Shown piece by piece: positions 55,140 to 64,000 of a stretch of DNA of 64,000 nucleotides (within the stretch, counting starts at the first letter, position 1; every line of letters starts with the position of its first letter). The notes under the pieces were generated by a model. That model did not search any database. It was not told the DNA's origin and saw nothing but the letters and a program-made list of their open reading frames with translations. Origin of the DNA: Maniola hyperantus. Taxonomy: Eukaryota > Arthropoda > Insecta > Lepidoptera > Nymphalidae. The stretch is taken from the NCBI RefSeq assembly GCF_902806685.2, contig NC_048539.1:3360501-3424500 (forward strand), in the 5' to 3' direction. The translations under genes and the position numbers were made by a program.

Positions 55140-55215
55140 TTGCGGAACTGAAAGGATTCGAACCTGCGTCTTCTGGGTTCGCGCCCGATGCCTTGACCGC
55201 TAGGCCACGGTTACG
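55140..55215 (-). repeat. tRNA-like SINE head
   Basis: On the reverse strand GTGGCCTAGCGGTCAAGG (box A) and GCAGGTTCGAATCC (box B) have tRNA spacing. The two acceptor halves (GCGTAAC and the 3' TTCCGCA) do not pair, so I do not call a functional tRNA. Confidence 0.5.
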
Positions 55216-55295
55216 CTTACTACCAGTGACGAAATTTGTGATATGTATGTTCACTCAGCACTGAATCGACTGTTAATAGCGACACTTTGCAGGTA

Positions 55296-55512
55296 CAGTG
55301 GCGGATTTGTAGTCTTGGCCGCCCTAGGCCCCAGGTCATCTAGTAAGTAGGTACCAGCTGCCCCTTTCTTAGCACTCATGATAATAGACTACATACTTAA
55401 CGATTTTTTTTATTGCCAACTTTTATCATAACATCAGTGAATTTTTTTCATGATTGGCCGCCCATAATACCTGGCCGCCCTAGACTCGGGCCTTAGGGTA
55501 AATCCGCCACTG
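55296..55512. mobile_element. hAT-like MITE with CAGTGGCGGATTT ends
   Basis: CAGTGGCGGATTTGTAGTCT and AGGGTAAATCCGCCACTG are inverse ends, with TGGCCGCCCTAG repeated inside both. The 8 flanking bases differ, so no target duplication is visible. The ends resemble the 36192 element only in CAGTGGCG. Confidence 0.65.
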
Positions 55513-55804
55513 GGTGTCGAAACTACTTTCAAAGGCCCATATTACAATGCGGCTCTTTGAACGAGAAATGACATATTACATGTCGATGTACATTAATTTC
55601 TACTGCGTACTGTACTTACTGTACTACATAGAGTTCGGTGCAAGCATACAAATGCACTGAATACTGATGCATATTGAATTGAGCTGTACTATTTCGGGAC
55701 ATAGATCCGAGCAATCCGTCCATCAGATTCTGTCAAGCATATCGTGTAATAATAGCAGGAATACCTGTGATTCATTGTTATGCAATGCATACTACATACC
55801 TGTA

Positions 55805-56200
55805 ATCACTACCCCTATTATAAATGCGAAAATGTGTATGTTTGTTGGTTTGTTAGTTAGTCCTTCAATCACGTCCCAACAACGAAGCAAAGGATCAACG
55901 TGACTTTTGCATGGGTATTGTTTAAGACCTGGAGAATGACATAGACTACTTTTATCCCGGAAAATAAAAGAGCTCCCACGGGATTTTTAAAAACCTAAAT
56001 CCGTATTATTAATATTATTAATGCAAAAGTGTGTCTGTCTGTCTATTACCTGTTCACGGTCCATCCGTTTAACCGATGACGGTTACAGCGATAGCTTGTA
56101 TCCTAAGAACAGACATAGGCAATTTCATCCCGAAAAATTAAAGTTCCCACGGGTTTAAAAAAATCTTAATCCACGTGGACGAAGTCTTGGACATCATCTA
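55805..56200 (+). mobile_element. Hel-B and Hel-C elements in a row
   Basis: 55805-56002: CTATTATAAATGCGAAAATG, TCCTTCAATCACGTCCCAAC, CCACGGGATTTTTAAAAACC, lacking the hairpin. 56003-56200: TTCACGGTCCATCCGTTTAA and ATCCACGTGGACGAAGTC. Another 3' end piece follows to 56315. Confidence 0.65.
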
Positions 56201-56413
56201 TTTGGACAGAGATAACTGGCATCCCAGAGACAGATAATATTTTCATCCCAAAAAATCAAATAGGGATTTTGAAAATCTAAATCCACGCGGGCGTAGTCGT
56301 GGGCATCACCTAGCGTTAAATAAGGTTTTAGCTAATTCCAAGAAGATTTGGTTATACTAAGAAAGAGAATGGATCAACTCATAATTTACAATTCGGAGGA
56401 ATAATATATTAGA

Positions 56414-56852
56414 CTAGCTTATGCTCGCGACTTTGTTCGCGTGGAGTACACAAATTTCAAACCCCTATTTCACCCCATTAGGGGATGAATTTTAAAAAAA
56501 AAATTCTTATTGGATGCCTACGTCATAATAGCTATCTGCATGCCAAATTTCAGCCCGATTCATCCAGTAGCTTGAGCTGTGCGTTGATAGATCAGTCAGT
56601 CCTTATACCTTTCCTTTATATATACTTAGACTAGCTTATGCTCGCGACTTCGTCCACATGAAGTACATAAATTTCAAACCCCCCTTTAACTCACTTAGGG
56701 GTGGAATTTCAAAAAATCCTTTCTTAATGGATACTTACTCTTTACAAAGAATACACCCTTTAAATTTCAAGTTTCTAGGACCAGCGGTTTAGGCTGTGCG
56801 TTGATATATAAGCCAGTCAGTCAGTCAGGACTTTGAATTATATATATACAGA
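56414..56852 (-). mobile_element. Two Hel-A-type elements directly abutting
   Basis: Copy 1 (56414-56630) starts CTAGCTTATGCTCGCGACTT and ends TTTATATATACTTAGA. Copy 2 starts CTAGCTTATGCTCGCGACTT at 56631 and belongs to the subfamily with GACCAGCGGTTTAGGCTGTG. Head-to-tail with no spacer. Confidence 0.75.
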
Positions 56853-57263
56853 TTCCCATACGTTAATATTATTATCATTTATGCTATCAAAACATATCCC
56901 GCCTACGAATATCCCACACGTTAACAACAAAAACATAGCTTTCCAAAATGATCTTAGATTTCAAACTCAAAGATATCAAGACTGAATCAACTATCTGCCA
57001 TTCAAAGAAAGTCTGTCAAGTTTAGGTTATTTATTAGCTCTAACCGCGCATGTTTACTTTGGATTAATGTTACTTAAGTTCAGTCTTATTTACATTAAAA
57101 CGAGTTAGGTACAAAGTTAGTTGATAAATTGAAGCGCACAGCGCCAAAAACGCTGAATATCAAAAATGAAATTATGGCGTTATGCGACAGTAAAAGTTTA
57201 CCTAATTACGCAATACCTATACGGAACCGTGAAATTGTTCTTATATACTTTTTCTGTCTACTA

Positions 57264-57621
57264 TACAGAGTGTAACCAGAACGCTGGCAAAAACGAAGAC
57301 AAGTGATAGTACTGATGATTACTGATACGATACCACAAAAAAAATCCTATTATTTTGTAACAGTTTACGATAATATATTGCAAATAAAACAGCTGAATGA
57401 CACAAGAGGTCAACGAACGTTGCGTTAGTAGGCCACTCGAAGTGAATGCCGCGACGTAGGTGGGGCATTGACCCTGGTTTTGCAAGCTATACATTGCGGG
57501 TTTGAAAAATATAAAATCACTAAAACCACAAAATGAGGCAAATTGTTATTGGTATTGGATTGTGTTTAGGTAGTATAACAATAACGCTAAGTTTTTGCTA
57601 GCGATCTGGTTACACCCTGTA
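57264..57621. mobile_element. TA-flanked MITE with TACAGGGTGTAACCAGA ends
   Basis: TACAGAGTGTAACCAGAACG and CGATCTGGTTACACCCTGTA are inverse over about 30 bases, and TA lies on each side. The antisense 77-codon frame lies wholly within. Confidence 0.75.
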
Positions 57622-57841
57622 TACCTACATATATTTTTTTGTATTTTTTATCAAGTGAATTTATAATATAATAATGATAGATGGAGAATGACGACACGTA
57701 CCTGGAAGCAGGTGTCTACGCATAATCGAGTTCCAACCTCCGTAAGGGTGGGTGTACAATGTACTTGAACACCGAATTATTTATTCCATTATGTCAGGAA
57801 TTCAGGATACGTAATATGAGACGAAGTCTTAACTTGGTACT

Positions 57842-58065
57842 TTTATGTTTTCGAAGTTATGTGCGTTTTCTAGGCAATTAAAATCACTTGCTTTAACGGT
57901 GAAGGGAAATATTGTTGGGAAATCTGCCTGCCTGAGAGTCGTCCATAATTTTTCAAAGGTATATGAAGTCTGCAAACCTGCACTTGGGCAGCGTGGTGGA
58001 ATATGGTCTAAACCCTTCTCATTCTGAGAGGAGACTAGTTCTCAGTAGTGAACTGGCTAAGCGTG
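57842..58065 (+). mobile_element. SINE-A without head
   Basis: TCGAAGTTATGTGCGTTTTC, TTGCTTTAACGGTGAAGG and CATTCTGAGAGGAGACTAGT; the tRNA-like head is absent. Confidence 0.65.
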
Positions 58066-58074
58066 AATATTAAG

Positions 58075-59215
58075 ATAATGATATTAATATTGAAGCATGG
58101 ATTTGATTCAATTCAAAATTTCCGAAGTCATTGTTAATGTGTTTAGCCGCAGGTTCAATTAGGTGCTTCATAAGAATGAAACCATGAAAATGAATGAGGA
58201 AGTTTCCAGGCAACGTTCGTGAAAATTTTCATAGATGGCGCTGAATATATTACCACCACTAAAGGCGAAAAAATAATACCTATACCATATATGCTTTAAA
58301 TTTTTAAATTTAAATCGGATGCGAAATTAATTATAACTTCTATTATAGTTCACAGATTTTGTGGGGATTTTGTAAGGAAAATTGCAGTGCACGTTAGCTC
58401 TTACTCTTCATCTATGGCATTGACTGACACGACCTAAAACCTCAACATTAAAGCATAGATCATATAGATATAGGTATTATTTTTCCTCATTCGTGGCGAC
58501 CTATGCGAAATATTCAAGAGACATCTATGAAAATTTTATTGAAGCTGTCCCTTCCTTATTGTGGCACACACTGTAATAATTTATTATGGAAAGCGCAGTA
58601 GACGTGTTTACATTGCAGCGGCGAGTGAGCAAGAGAGTGAAAAATAATGTCTGCCTGACTGACTGTCATACGTTACAGATGAAGTTTTGTTGGTGTTGCC
58701 AACAGTCATGAGCCTAGACCTATCTTAATTGAGAAAAGTATTGGAAAAAAAATCAATCGAGAGATAGCTCCTGTGAATTGCGACTGGAAGTTAGCATACA
58801 AATGTCTTGAATGAGCCTTAATTTGGAAGAAAAGTAGCTTGCAGGAAAGGCAAATGGATATTTAACGGCCTTAGTACGAGTTCATTATATTGCCGAAGGT
58901 AAGAAAAGGCTTTTTTAGGAGCTGTCGAATTCTTGTAAAAAATGTTGCTCAATGAATCGACGCACTCGTCGCTCGCTCCAATAAGTTACCATACCACTGA
59001 GATTAGCTGAACCATCTGGGAAAATCTATGTAGACTCAGCGGTATTTGTTAGTAGATAGGTACATCAGTTTGAATTTTTATAATAGGTATATTTTATACT
59101 ATATCCTTATGTGGTCGACATCCAATCTACTCGTACGAAACGTTTTTGCTCAATGTTTCTGATACGAACCGCTGAAGTCGTCATTCCTCAAGTGCAAGCC
59201 TATCTCACAATAGTA
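58075..59215. other. Anonymous stretch
   Basis: No coding exon, SINE head or Helitron end recognised. TAGATGGCGCTGAATATATT and similar words suggest old repeats but cannot be assigned. Confidence 0.35.
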
Positions 59216-59217
59216 AA

Positions 59218-59891
59218 ATACTATCAGAACTCTTTGATTTCCCGGGATAGAAAGTATAGCCTATATCGGTTTCCGGCATGCAGTTATCTCTGTACCGAAT
59301 AGATAATGCCTCCTCAAGTTCATCGCTATTAAATTAGGTTTTTAAAAATCCCGCAGGAACTCTTTGATTTTCCAGGACAAAAGTAGCCTATGTCCATTTC
59401 CGGGATGAAAGATATCTCTGTACCAAACGTCAAAATCGGTTAAACGGTCGTCCGTTTAACCGATTACCGAAAGCTAGCAAACAAACAGGCACCGTTTCAC
59501 ATCTCTACATAGTAGTATAAAATAAAGTCTTCCAGCTTCCTGCTGTCTGTATGTATGTATGAACGCGTAGATCTTTTAAACTACGCATCGGATTTTAATG
59601 CGGTTTTCACCAATAGATAGAGTGATTCAAGAGGAAGGGTTATAGGTATAGTTTAATCTCAAAAAATTAGAGATCTCTGGGGAAATTGAAATAATATGAA
59701 TTACATCGGAAAAAAATGCTCTCATTTGAGAGTTTCCGAGGCGTGCGCTGCCTAAATGGTCAAAGTTACACGAAACAGATACACTGTCGTATTTATAATA
59801 TTAGTATGGAAGTATGGATTATTAATCACTCCTCACTGACACCACATTAGTATCTACATTGCACCCATGCGAAGCCGGGGCGGGTCGCTAG
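59218..59891. mobile_element. Two Hel-C pieces and a Hel-D with an insertion
   Basis: 59225-59300 and 59325-59500 are reverse Hel-C pieces (GAACTCTTTGATTTCCCGGG; GGGATGAAAGATATCTCTGT). 59511-59891 is + Hel-D (ACTACGCATCGGATTTTAAT to GGGCGGGTCGCTAG). Relative to 28085-28369 it carries about 75 extra bases at 59743-59818 that resemble a Hel-C head (ACACTGTCGTATTTATAATA). Confidence 0.6.
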
Positions 59892-59899
59892 TTTATAAT

Positions 59900-60480
59900 A
59901 TTAGTAAGAATCAGATTCAGTAGTGATTTATCTTAGTAGATACCTACTCTTCGACGAGATGTATTTGTAATTCCATGGCATAATTCGAATATATTATTAT
60001 CTTTAGAAAACCCCTACTATTATTTGACAAATGAAAGGACTTCACCAACGACCTTCAGCAAAGAGAATTACGACGCCGAAAGATATACGATTCTTTCGCG
60101 TCTCGAAAAAGAAATTCCAAAGAAGTGAAGAAAATGTTATCTTTGAAATCTGAGCATTGCTCTACTCGTTTATTCCTAACCCTTTGATAAGATCAGACGA
60201 GAATCCCGTGTAATAACTATCACCTTGACAGGCTGACCCAGATGGGTTAGAATAAAGGTGATCGCATGCCACAGGACATCCTGCATGACATTAAATATTG
60301 GCGCAGTCGAAAGCGCTGTTGTCTTATAAGTCCTGCAAATGGATATTGCGCTGAAACCATGTCTCATTAACATCGAAATGACGACATTTTGACGTCAGCC
60401 GAAATAAAAATATACCATCAGCTCGAAACTTCAGTCTAGTGCTGACGTCACTAAAATGGCAGCCACGCGCATCAGCAATT
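59900..60480. other. No recognisable feature
   Basis: The antisense 65-codon frame at 60176-60373 matches no family I know, and no repeat ends are visible. Confidence 0.35.
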
Positions 60481-60483
60481 TGG

Positions 60484-60600
60484 GGGACTTATACTAGTCC
60501 CCGGTCCCGCCCGGCAGGGGTTTGTAATTTTATAATATCTAAATTTGTGGTCTGGTCTGGTGGCTTCGGCCGTGGCCGAAATTTAAAGTTTAGTTTAGAG
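60484..60600 (+). mobile_element. SINE-B fragment
   Basis: CCCGGCAGGGGTTTGTAATT, then TTTGTGGTCTGGTCTGGTGG as at 10720; the 3' part is missing. Confidence 0.5.
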
Positions 60601-60801
60601 AAAATTATAAGTTTGAAGCTCTGACCCTTACCAAATGAATACAAACTATTAATATTTATGAAAAGGCTCACCCATTAGTTGATTGTATGTTACTTTTGTG
60701 GACGTCTTTTTGTTGAAATTTCTCTTCCAACACAAAACAAATGATACCCGTAAATACTACGTCACCATTGATATGGAACTAAGGAGCGAGGTAATGGTCT
60801 A

Positions 60802-61337
60802 AGATCCCGCTATAGAACGACCTTCACCGAGCTGGTTAATGGATGAAACGTATTTTATATTCAATTTAATATGTCAATAAATATATTGCATATGGGTTGC
60901 CTAAAAAAATTCAGTCCAGTATATGAGTAATTAATAATTTAAAAAAAAAATTTTTTAACCATTTCACCGGTTTGTTTAATTGACAAATTCCATACCAATC
61001 GAAAGTAAAAAGCCCATAGAATATGCAAACGTTATTTTTTTCCCCGGGTAGGCAGGTATAAACAGGTAAATCGATACTAGTAACTTTCACCACGTTAATG
61101 AATAAAAGTTATTAACCTAACGTTTGCATATTCTATGGGCTTCACACTTTCGATTGGTATGGAATTTGTGAAATAATTTAAAAAAAAAAGTTTTTTTTAT
61201 TATCAATTAATCATCCTGGACTGAAATTTTTTAGGTAACCTATACGCAATATATTTATAAATTGACATATTAAATTGAATATAAAATACGTTTCATCCAT
61301 TAACCAGCTCGGTGAAGGTCGTTCTATAGCGGGATCC
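60802..61337. mobile_element. TA-flanked palindromic element of 536 bp
   Basis: The arms run about 240 bases: AGATCCCGCTATAGAACGAC outside, GCCCATAGAATATGCAAACG inside, each with an inverse partner. TA flanks both sides (60800-60801, 61338-61339). The arms have diverged by small indels in A-tracts. It is non-coding. Confidence 0.8.
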
Positions 61338-61529
61338 TATACTATGACGAATGTAGACGGGTAAAGTGTAGATGCGACAAAAAAAGTTACATCTTTTTTC
61401 TTAATGTAATTTTTTAGCCTTAAACAATTGGCACACTGTGCAAATAATACTAGGCGGCGGACAATTATTGCTAATCTCAATAGCAGCCATAAAATAAATA
61501 AATAAACTTCAAAAGGTCTCCATTCGGAA

Positions 61530-61830
61530 ACCTTTTTCTTTATTGCTGGGAATGCGTTTCCAACTAGAGGGAAGGTAAATATGTAGATTCGCCGACGGAG
61601 AGGCGACCAGAATACCCACTAAAAACCAGTGGCGCTTCTGCGCCTGGCGACTGGGACACGGTAACACAGAAGCAATCAACCGCAACCCAGCCAGCGACGA
61701 CGCCAGTCTCTGCTACTTAGAGAGACACGCGGAGAAACCCCCATATAATGCTATATTGCATGAGCAAAATATCAAATGTATGATAAGTAGTAGAATAGTA
61801 AGGGCTAACTTGTATCTGAATAAAAAAAAA
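61530..61830. mobile_element. GC-rich LINE piece with SINE-B-like 3' end
   Basis: GAGGCGACCAGAATACCCAC, CAACCCAGCCAGCGACGACG and GAGACACGCGGAGAAACCCC match the block at 43077-43670 with an internal deletion. It ends with AAGGGCTAACTTGTATCTGA and an A-tract, the tail also used by SINE-B. Confidence 0.6.
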
Positions 61831-62119
61831 CACTCATTTTAATTATATTAGGTACTGTACAATAATTATGTCTTGAATTTAGTATATCAGTGCCCTAACA
61901 CGAATTTTATCTCGTGCCATCTTGTTTCTGACAAAACAACTGACGTTCGCGTGTATGAAAAATGGAAGTTTGCTCGCGATTTGCTAGGATTTATTGAGGT
62001 GTACTATTTGCTCAATTACCTGAACAGATTTATTAGCCATCGCTTGTGCAGCAGAATGGAAAGTTGGTAGGTATGTACCTCACTGTATTATTTTTAGTAG
62101 GGCACTTGGCTTTCAATTA

Positions 62120-62310
62120 AAAAAAAAAAGAATATCAGCCAAATTAATTGCTGACTAATATTCCCCTTTCCCCTCCAATTAAGCGTAAAGCTTGTGCTAG
62201 GAGTAGGTATCACAATAGTGCAACGGGTGGGATTTGAACCGGTGACCTTTTGGTTTTCAGTCCGCTCCTTTAACCGTTGAGCTATCGAGGCTCTAAGGCT
62301 ATCTTGACTT
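62120..62310 (-). mobile_element. SINE-D, tRNA-derived
   Basis: Reverse strand: TCGATAGCTCAACGGTTAAA (box A), GACTGAAAACCAAAAGGTC (anticodon-like arm) and ACCGGTTCAAATCCCACCC (box B), then CTTAATTGGAGGGGAAAGGG at the 3' side. No matching acceptor stem. Confidence 0.6.
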
Positions 62311-62311
62311 A

Positions 62312-62640
62312 TTACAAGTGCTTTTGAATCGTTAACTAGTATAATTTACCACTGGTTCGGAATGACGTTCCTACCGAGAAGAAACAGCAAGAAACTCGGC
62401 GGTTGCTCTTTTCAAGTGATCAATTGACAATATTATTATACCATACTGTACAAGCAATTGCAGCCCCGTGCATTGCTGGAGCGAGTCAAAATCCAAGCTT
62501 TCTTATCATTTACATAGCCTTCCACTACATATTATATATGCTCTTTTCAAGAGCATACTTTTAATAGATTTTTAAACTTGTGTAAAGGCAAGTCTAAAAA
62601 GTTTTGTGGGATTTTATTATAAAATATTACACTCATTCCC
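62312..62640 (-). mobile_element. LINE C-terminus and 3' UTR fragment
   Basis: Reverse strand: near 62600 AAATCCCACAAAACTTTTTA and CTTGCCTTTACACAAGTTTA match the coding end at 36605-36650. Then CGCCGAGTTTCTTGCTGTTT and CATTCCGAACCAGTGGTAAA. Confidence 0.65.
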
Positions 62641-62730
62641 ACAAATGACTTTCCCACATTCGAGACGCGTAGCGTAGGAGTTGCAAGTTTATTATAGTTA
62701 GGGAGGCGAATAGGGGAATTTTCGGTAATA

Positions 62731-63865
62731 CTCGAGCGTGGCAGTTTAAGATATGAGAGATACCTTAGACCTAATAGAACAACCTTGTAAAGTATTTAGC
62801 TCTATATGTAGTGACGCGCGCCTAGGATAGACGATCAGATTAGTAAAAAAAAATCGATAGTCTGAAATACTCGAGCGCGTCAGATTAAGAAATAGGGGGG
62901 TTGATTTTAGTGTTTTAAGACTAAATTTAACTAATCTGACGATAAGTCCTTGACGCCGCCGAGTTATAGGGTCGCGAACTTGTAAAAAAAAAAACGTTAA
63001 TCCGGCATTCTCGAGCGCGATTTTTTTATTTTTTATTTTGAAGAATATAATCTAAAACTTACTAAAAATACAAAATCTGCCGGTTTCCGCATGACCGGAA
63101 GTGTGGAGGAGCCATTTCGTCTTCCGAAAAACGCGTTGCGGCATATAAGTCGCGAACGATACATTTTACCAAAAAAAAGTTTAAATAAACAAAAAAGGTA
63201 ATTTTATTTTATACAAAAAAGGTCTCTTTACATTTTTGTCCAAAGTTTAAACTTTTTGACTTGAAGCAGAAGACGATGAATTGTATTGAGCAAAAATGTA
63301 AAGGTCATACATAACAATACAATTATAATACTATTTTTATATCATTTCATTTTTTTATACAATAAATAATACAATTCGTACTACATTTCATCTACAGTTA
63401 CGTTGGTTGTATGTATTGCTTTATTGTCATTCTTAAATTCCCCGTTTTATCAAGGAGAAAGAGAGGAAAAAAAAGAAACCAAAAACCTTTTTCGGTCAGA
63501 TTAAGAGAACCCACCAACATTTTTGTCAGATTAAAAAAATATGCTTTTAGGATACCGAGATAAACCTCCCCTATAAAAAATCTGACGCGCTCGAGTATTT
63601 CGAAAAAAACTCTTTTTTTTTGCATTTTCAAAAATTCATCGTAACTTATCGTCGCGCCGAAATCGTCAGTTTTTTTAAAGGGAGCTTCCTTGGGGCCTAC
63701 TCAACACCCCTTCCGAAAATCTGACGCGCTCGAGTAATTTTTTTTTTTTTTGCATTTTTGACTACTTTATATGCCTACCCCCACCACGCAAACCGGCAGA
63801 TTAGTATACCGTTGTTATCAGAGGCACTTGGGGCATGCGTAGTATGAATATCTGACGCGCTCGAG
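62731..63865. repeat. Mirror-symmetric array of CTCGAGCGCGTCAGATT motifs
   Basis: Motif copies at 62731, 62870 and 63010 read CTCGAGCGCGTCAGATT (first and third diverged). Copies ending at 63595, 63734 and 63865 read the inverse AATCTGACGCGCTCGAG. Spacing is 139, 140, then 139 and 131 bp, and midpoints of matching pairs all fall at 63298-63303. Extra GTCAGATTA/TAATCTGAC words and an A/T tract occur within most units. The centre has a short inverted repeat (TTTACATTTTTG at 63228, CAAAAATGTAAA at 63291). No protein is encoded. It may be a non-autonomous transposon with arrayed transposase-binding sites, or a protein-binding array. I do not recognise it. Confidence 0.7.
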
Positions 63866-63870
63866 AATGC

Positions 63871-64000
63871 CCAAGTAACCTTCGCTTCCTGGCGTTAGAA
63901 AAGCGGTTAGAACGCGCGCCCGCTTACAAGAAACTATACGCAGACTTTCTTCATGAATATGAGAGCCTAGGTCATATGACTCGCGTTTCGACCTACGGAA
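63871..64000 (+). pseudogene. BEL/Pao LTR retrotransposon pol fragment, runs off the edge
   Basis: From 63871 a frame is open to the window end and reads NLRFLALEKRLERAPAYKKL then YADFLHEYESLGHM. The LExRLxRxPxxxxxYxxFxxEYExLGHM pattern lies between protease and reverse transcriptase in BEL/Pao elements. It begins directly after the last motif of the mirror array. Whether the element is intact cannot be judged from 130 bases. Confidence 0.7.

Overview
The window is AT-rich eukaryotic DNA from an insect, almost certainly a moth or butterfly. The evidence is two intron-containing genes with GT-AG introns, tRNA-derived SINEs, remnants of several LINE clades, and dense Helitron-like repeats ending in CTAG (Lep1-type) that are typical of Lepidoptera. 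There is no sign of bacterial organisation, no operon, no CRISPR array and no complete canonical tRNA gene.

The only host genes I can assemble with confidence lie on the + strand in the first 19 kb. Gene 1 (2696-7100, 7 coding exons, 232 aa) and gene 2 (10492-18661, 7 coding exons, 258 aa) both encode secreted proteins of the TULIP superfamily (juvenile-hormone-binding/takeout and group-7-allergen-like proteins, which bind hydrophobic ligands). They share a signal peptide, a DPL motif at a similar place and an identical series of intron phases (1,2,1,2,0,0), so they are old tandem paralogues. Gene 1 carries a decaying tandem array of copies of its fifth coding exon in intron 4. Both genes appear to have a 5'-UTR exon spliced just upstream of the ATG.

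From about 18.8 kb to 64 kb I see essentially only transposable elements and anonymous AT-rich DNA. Labels used below: Hel-A (body with TGAC microsatellite), Hel-B (body with CACGTC/GACGTGATT), Hel-C (body with CACGGCCCATCC) and Hel-D (end GCCGGGGCG) are non-autonomous Helitron-like families; most end in CTAG, and Hel-A, B and C share the 3' hairpin GCGGACGAAGTCGC. Rep-R and Rep-Q are roughly 440-bp repeats starting GGTTCCGTACC. SINE-A to SINE-D have tRNA-like heads. Many short inverted-repeat elements (MITEs) are present, several with readable target duplications (TA, TTA, or 8 bp in one hAT-like element).

Coding relics of retrotransposons are an R1-like C-terminus at 8.3 kb, LINE C-termini at 17.5, 36.5, 39.7 and 52 kb, an RTE tail at 41.4 kb, an RNase H-bearing LINE end at 45.7-47.0 kb nested inside a long palindromic element, and a BEL/Pao pol fragment running off the right edge.

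The least explained structure is at 62.7-63.9 kb: six copies of a CTCGAGCGCGTCAGATT motif, three in each orientation, spaced about 140 bp apart and mirror-symmetric around position 63300. A second unexplained item is a 66-codon exon-like open frame at 39262-39462.
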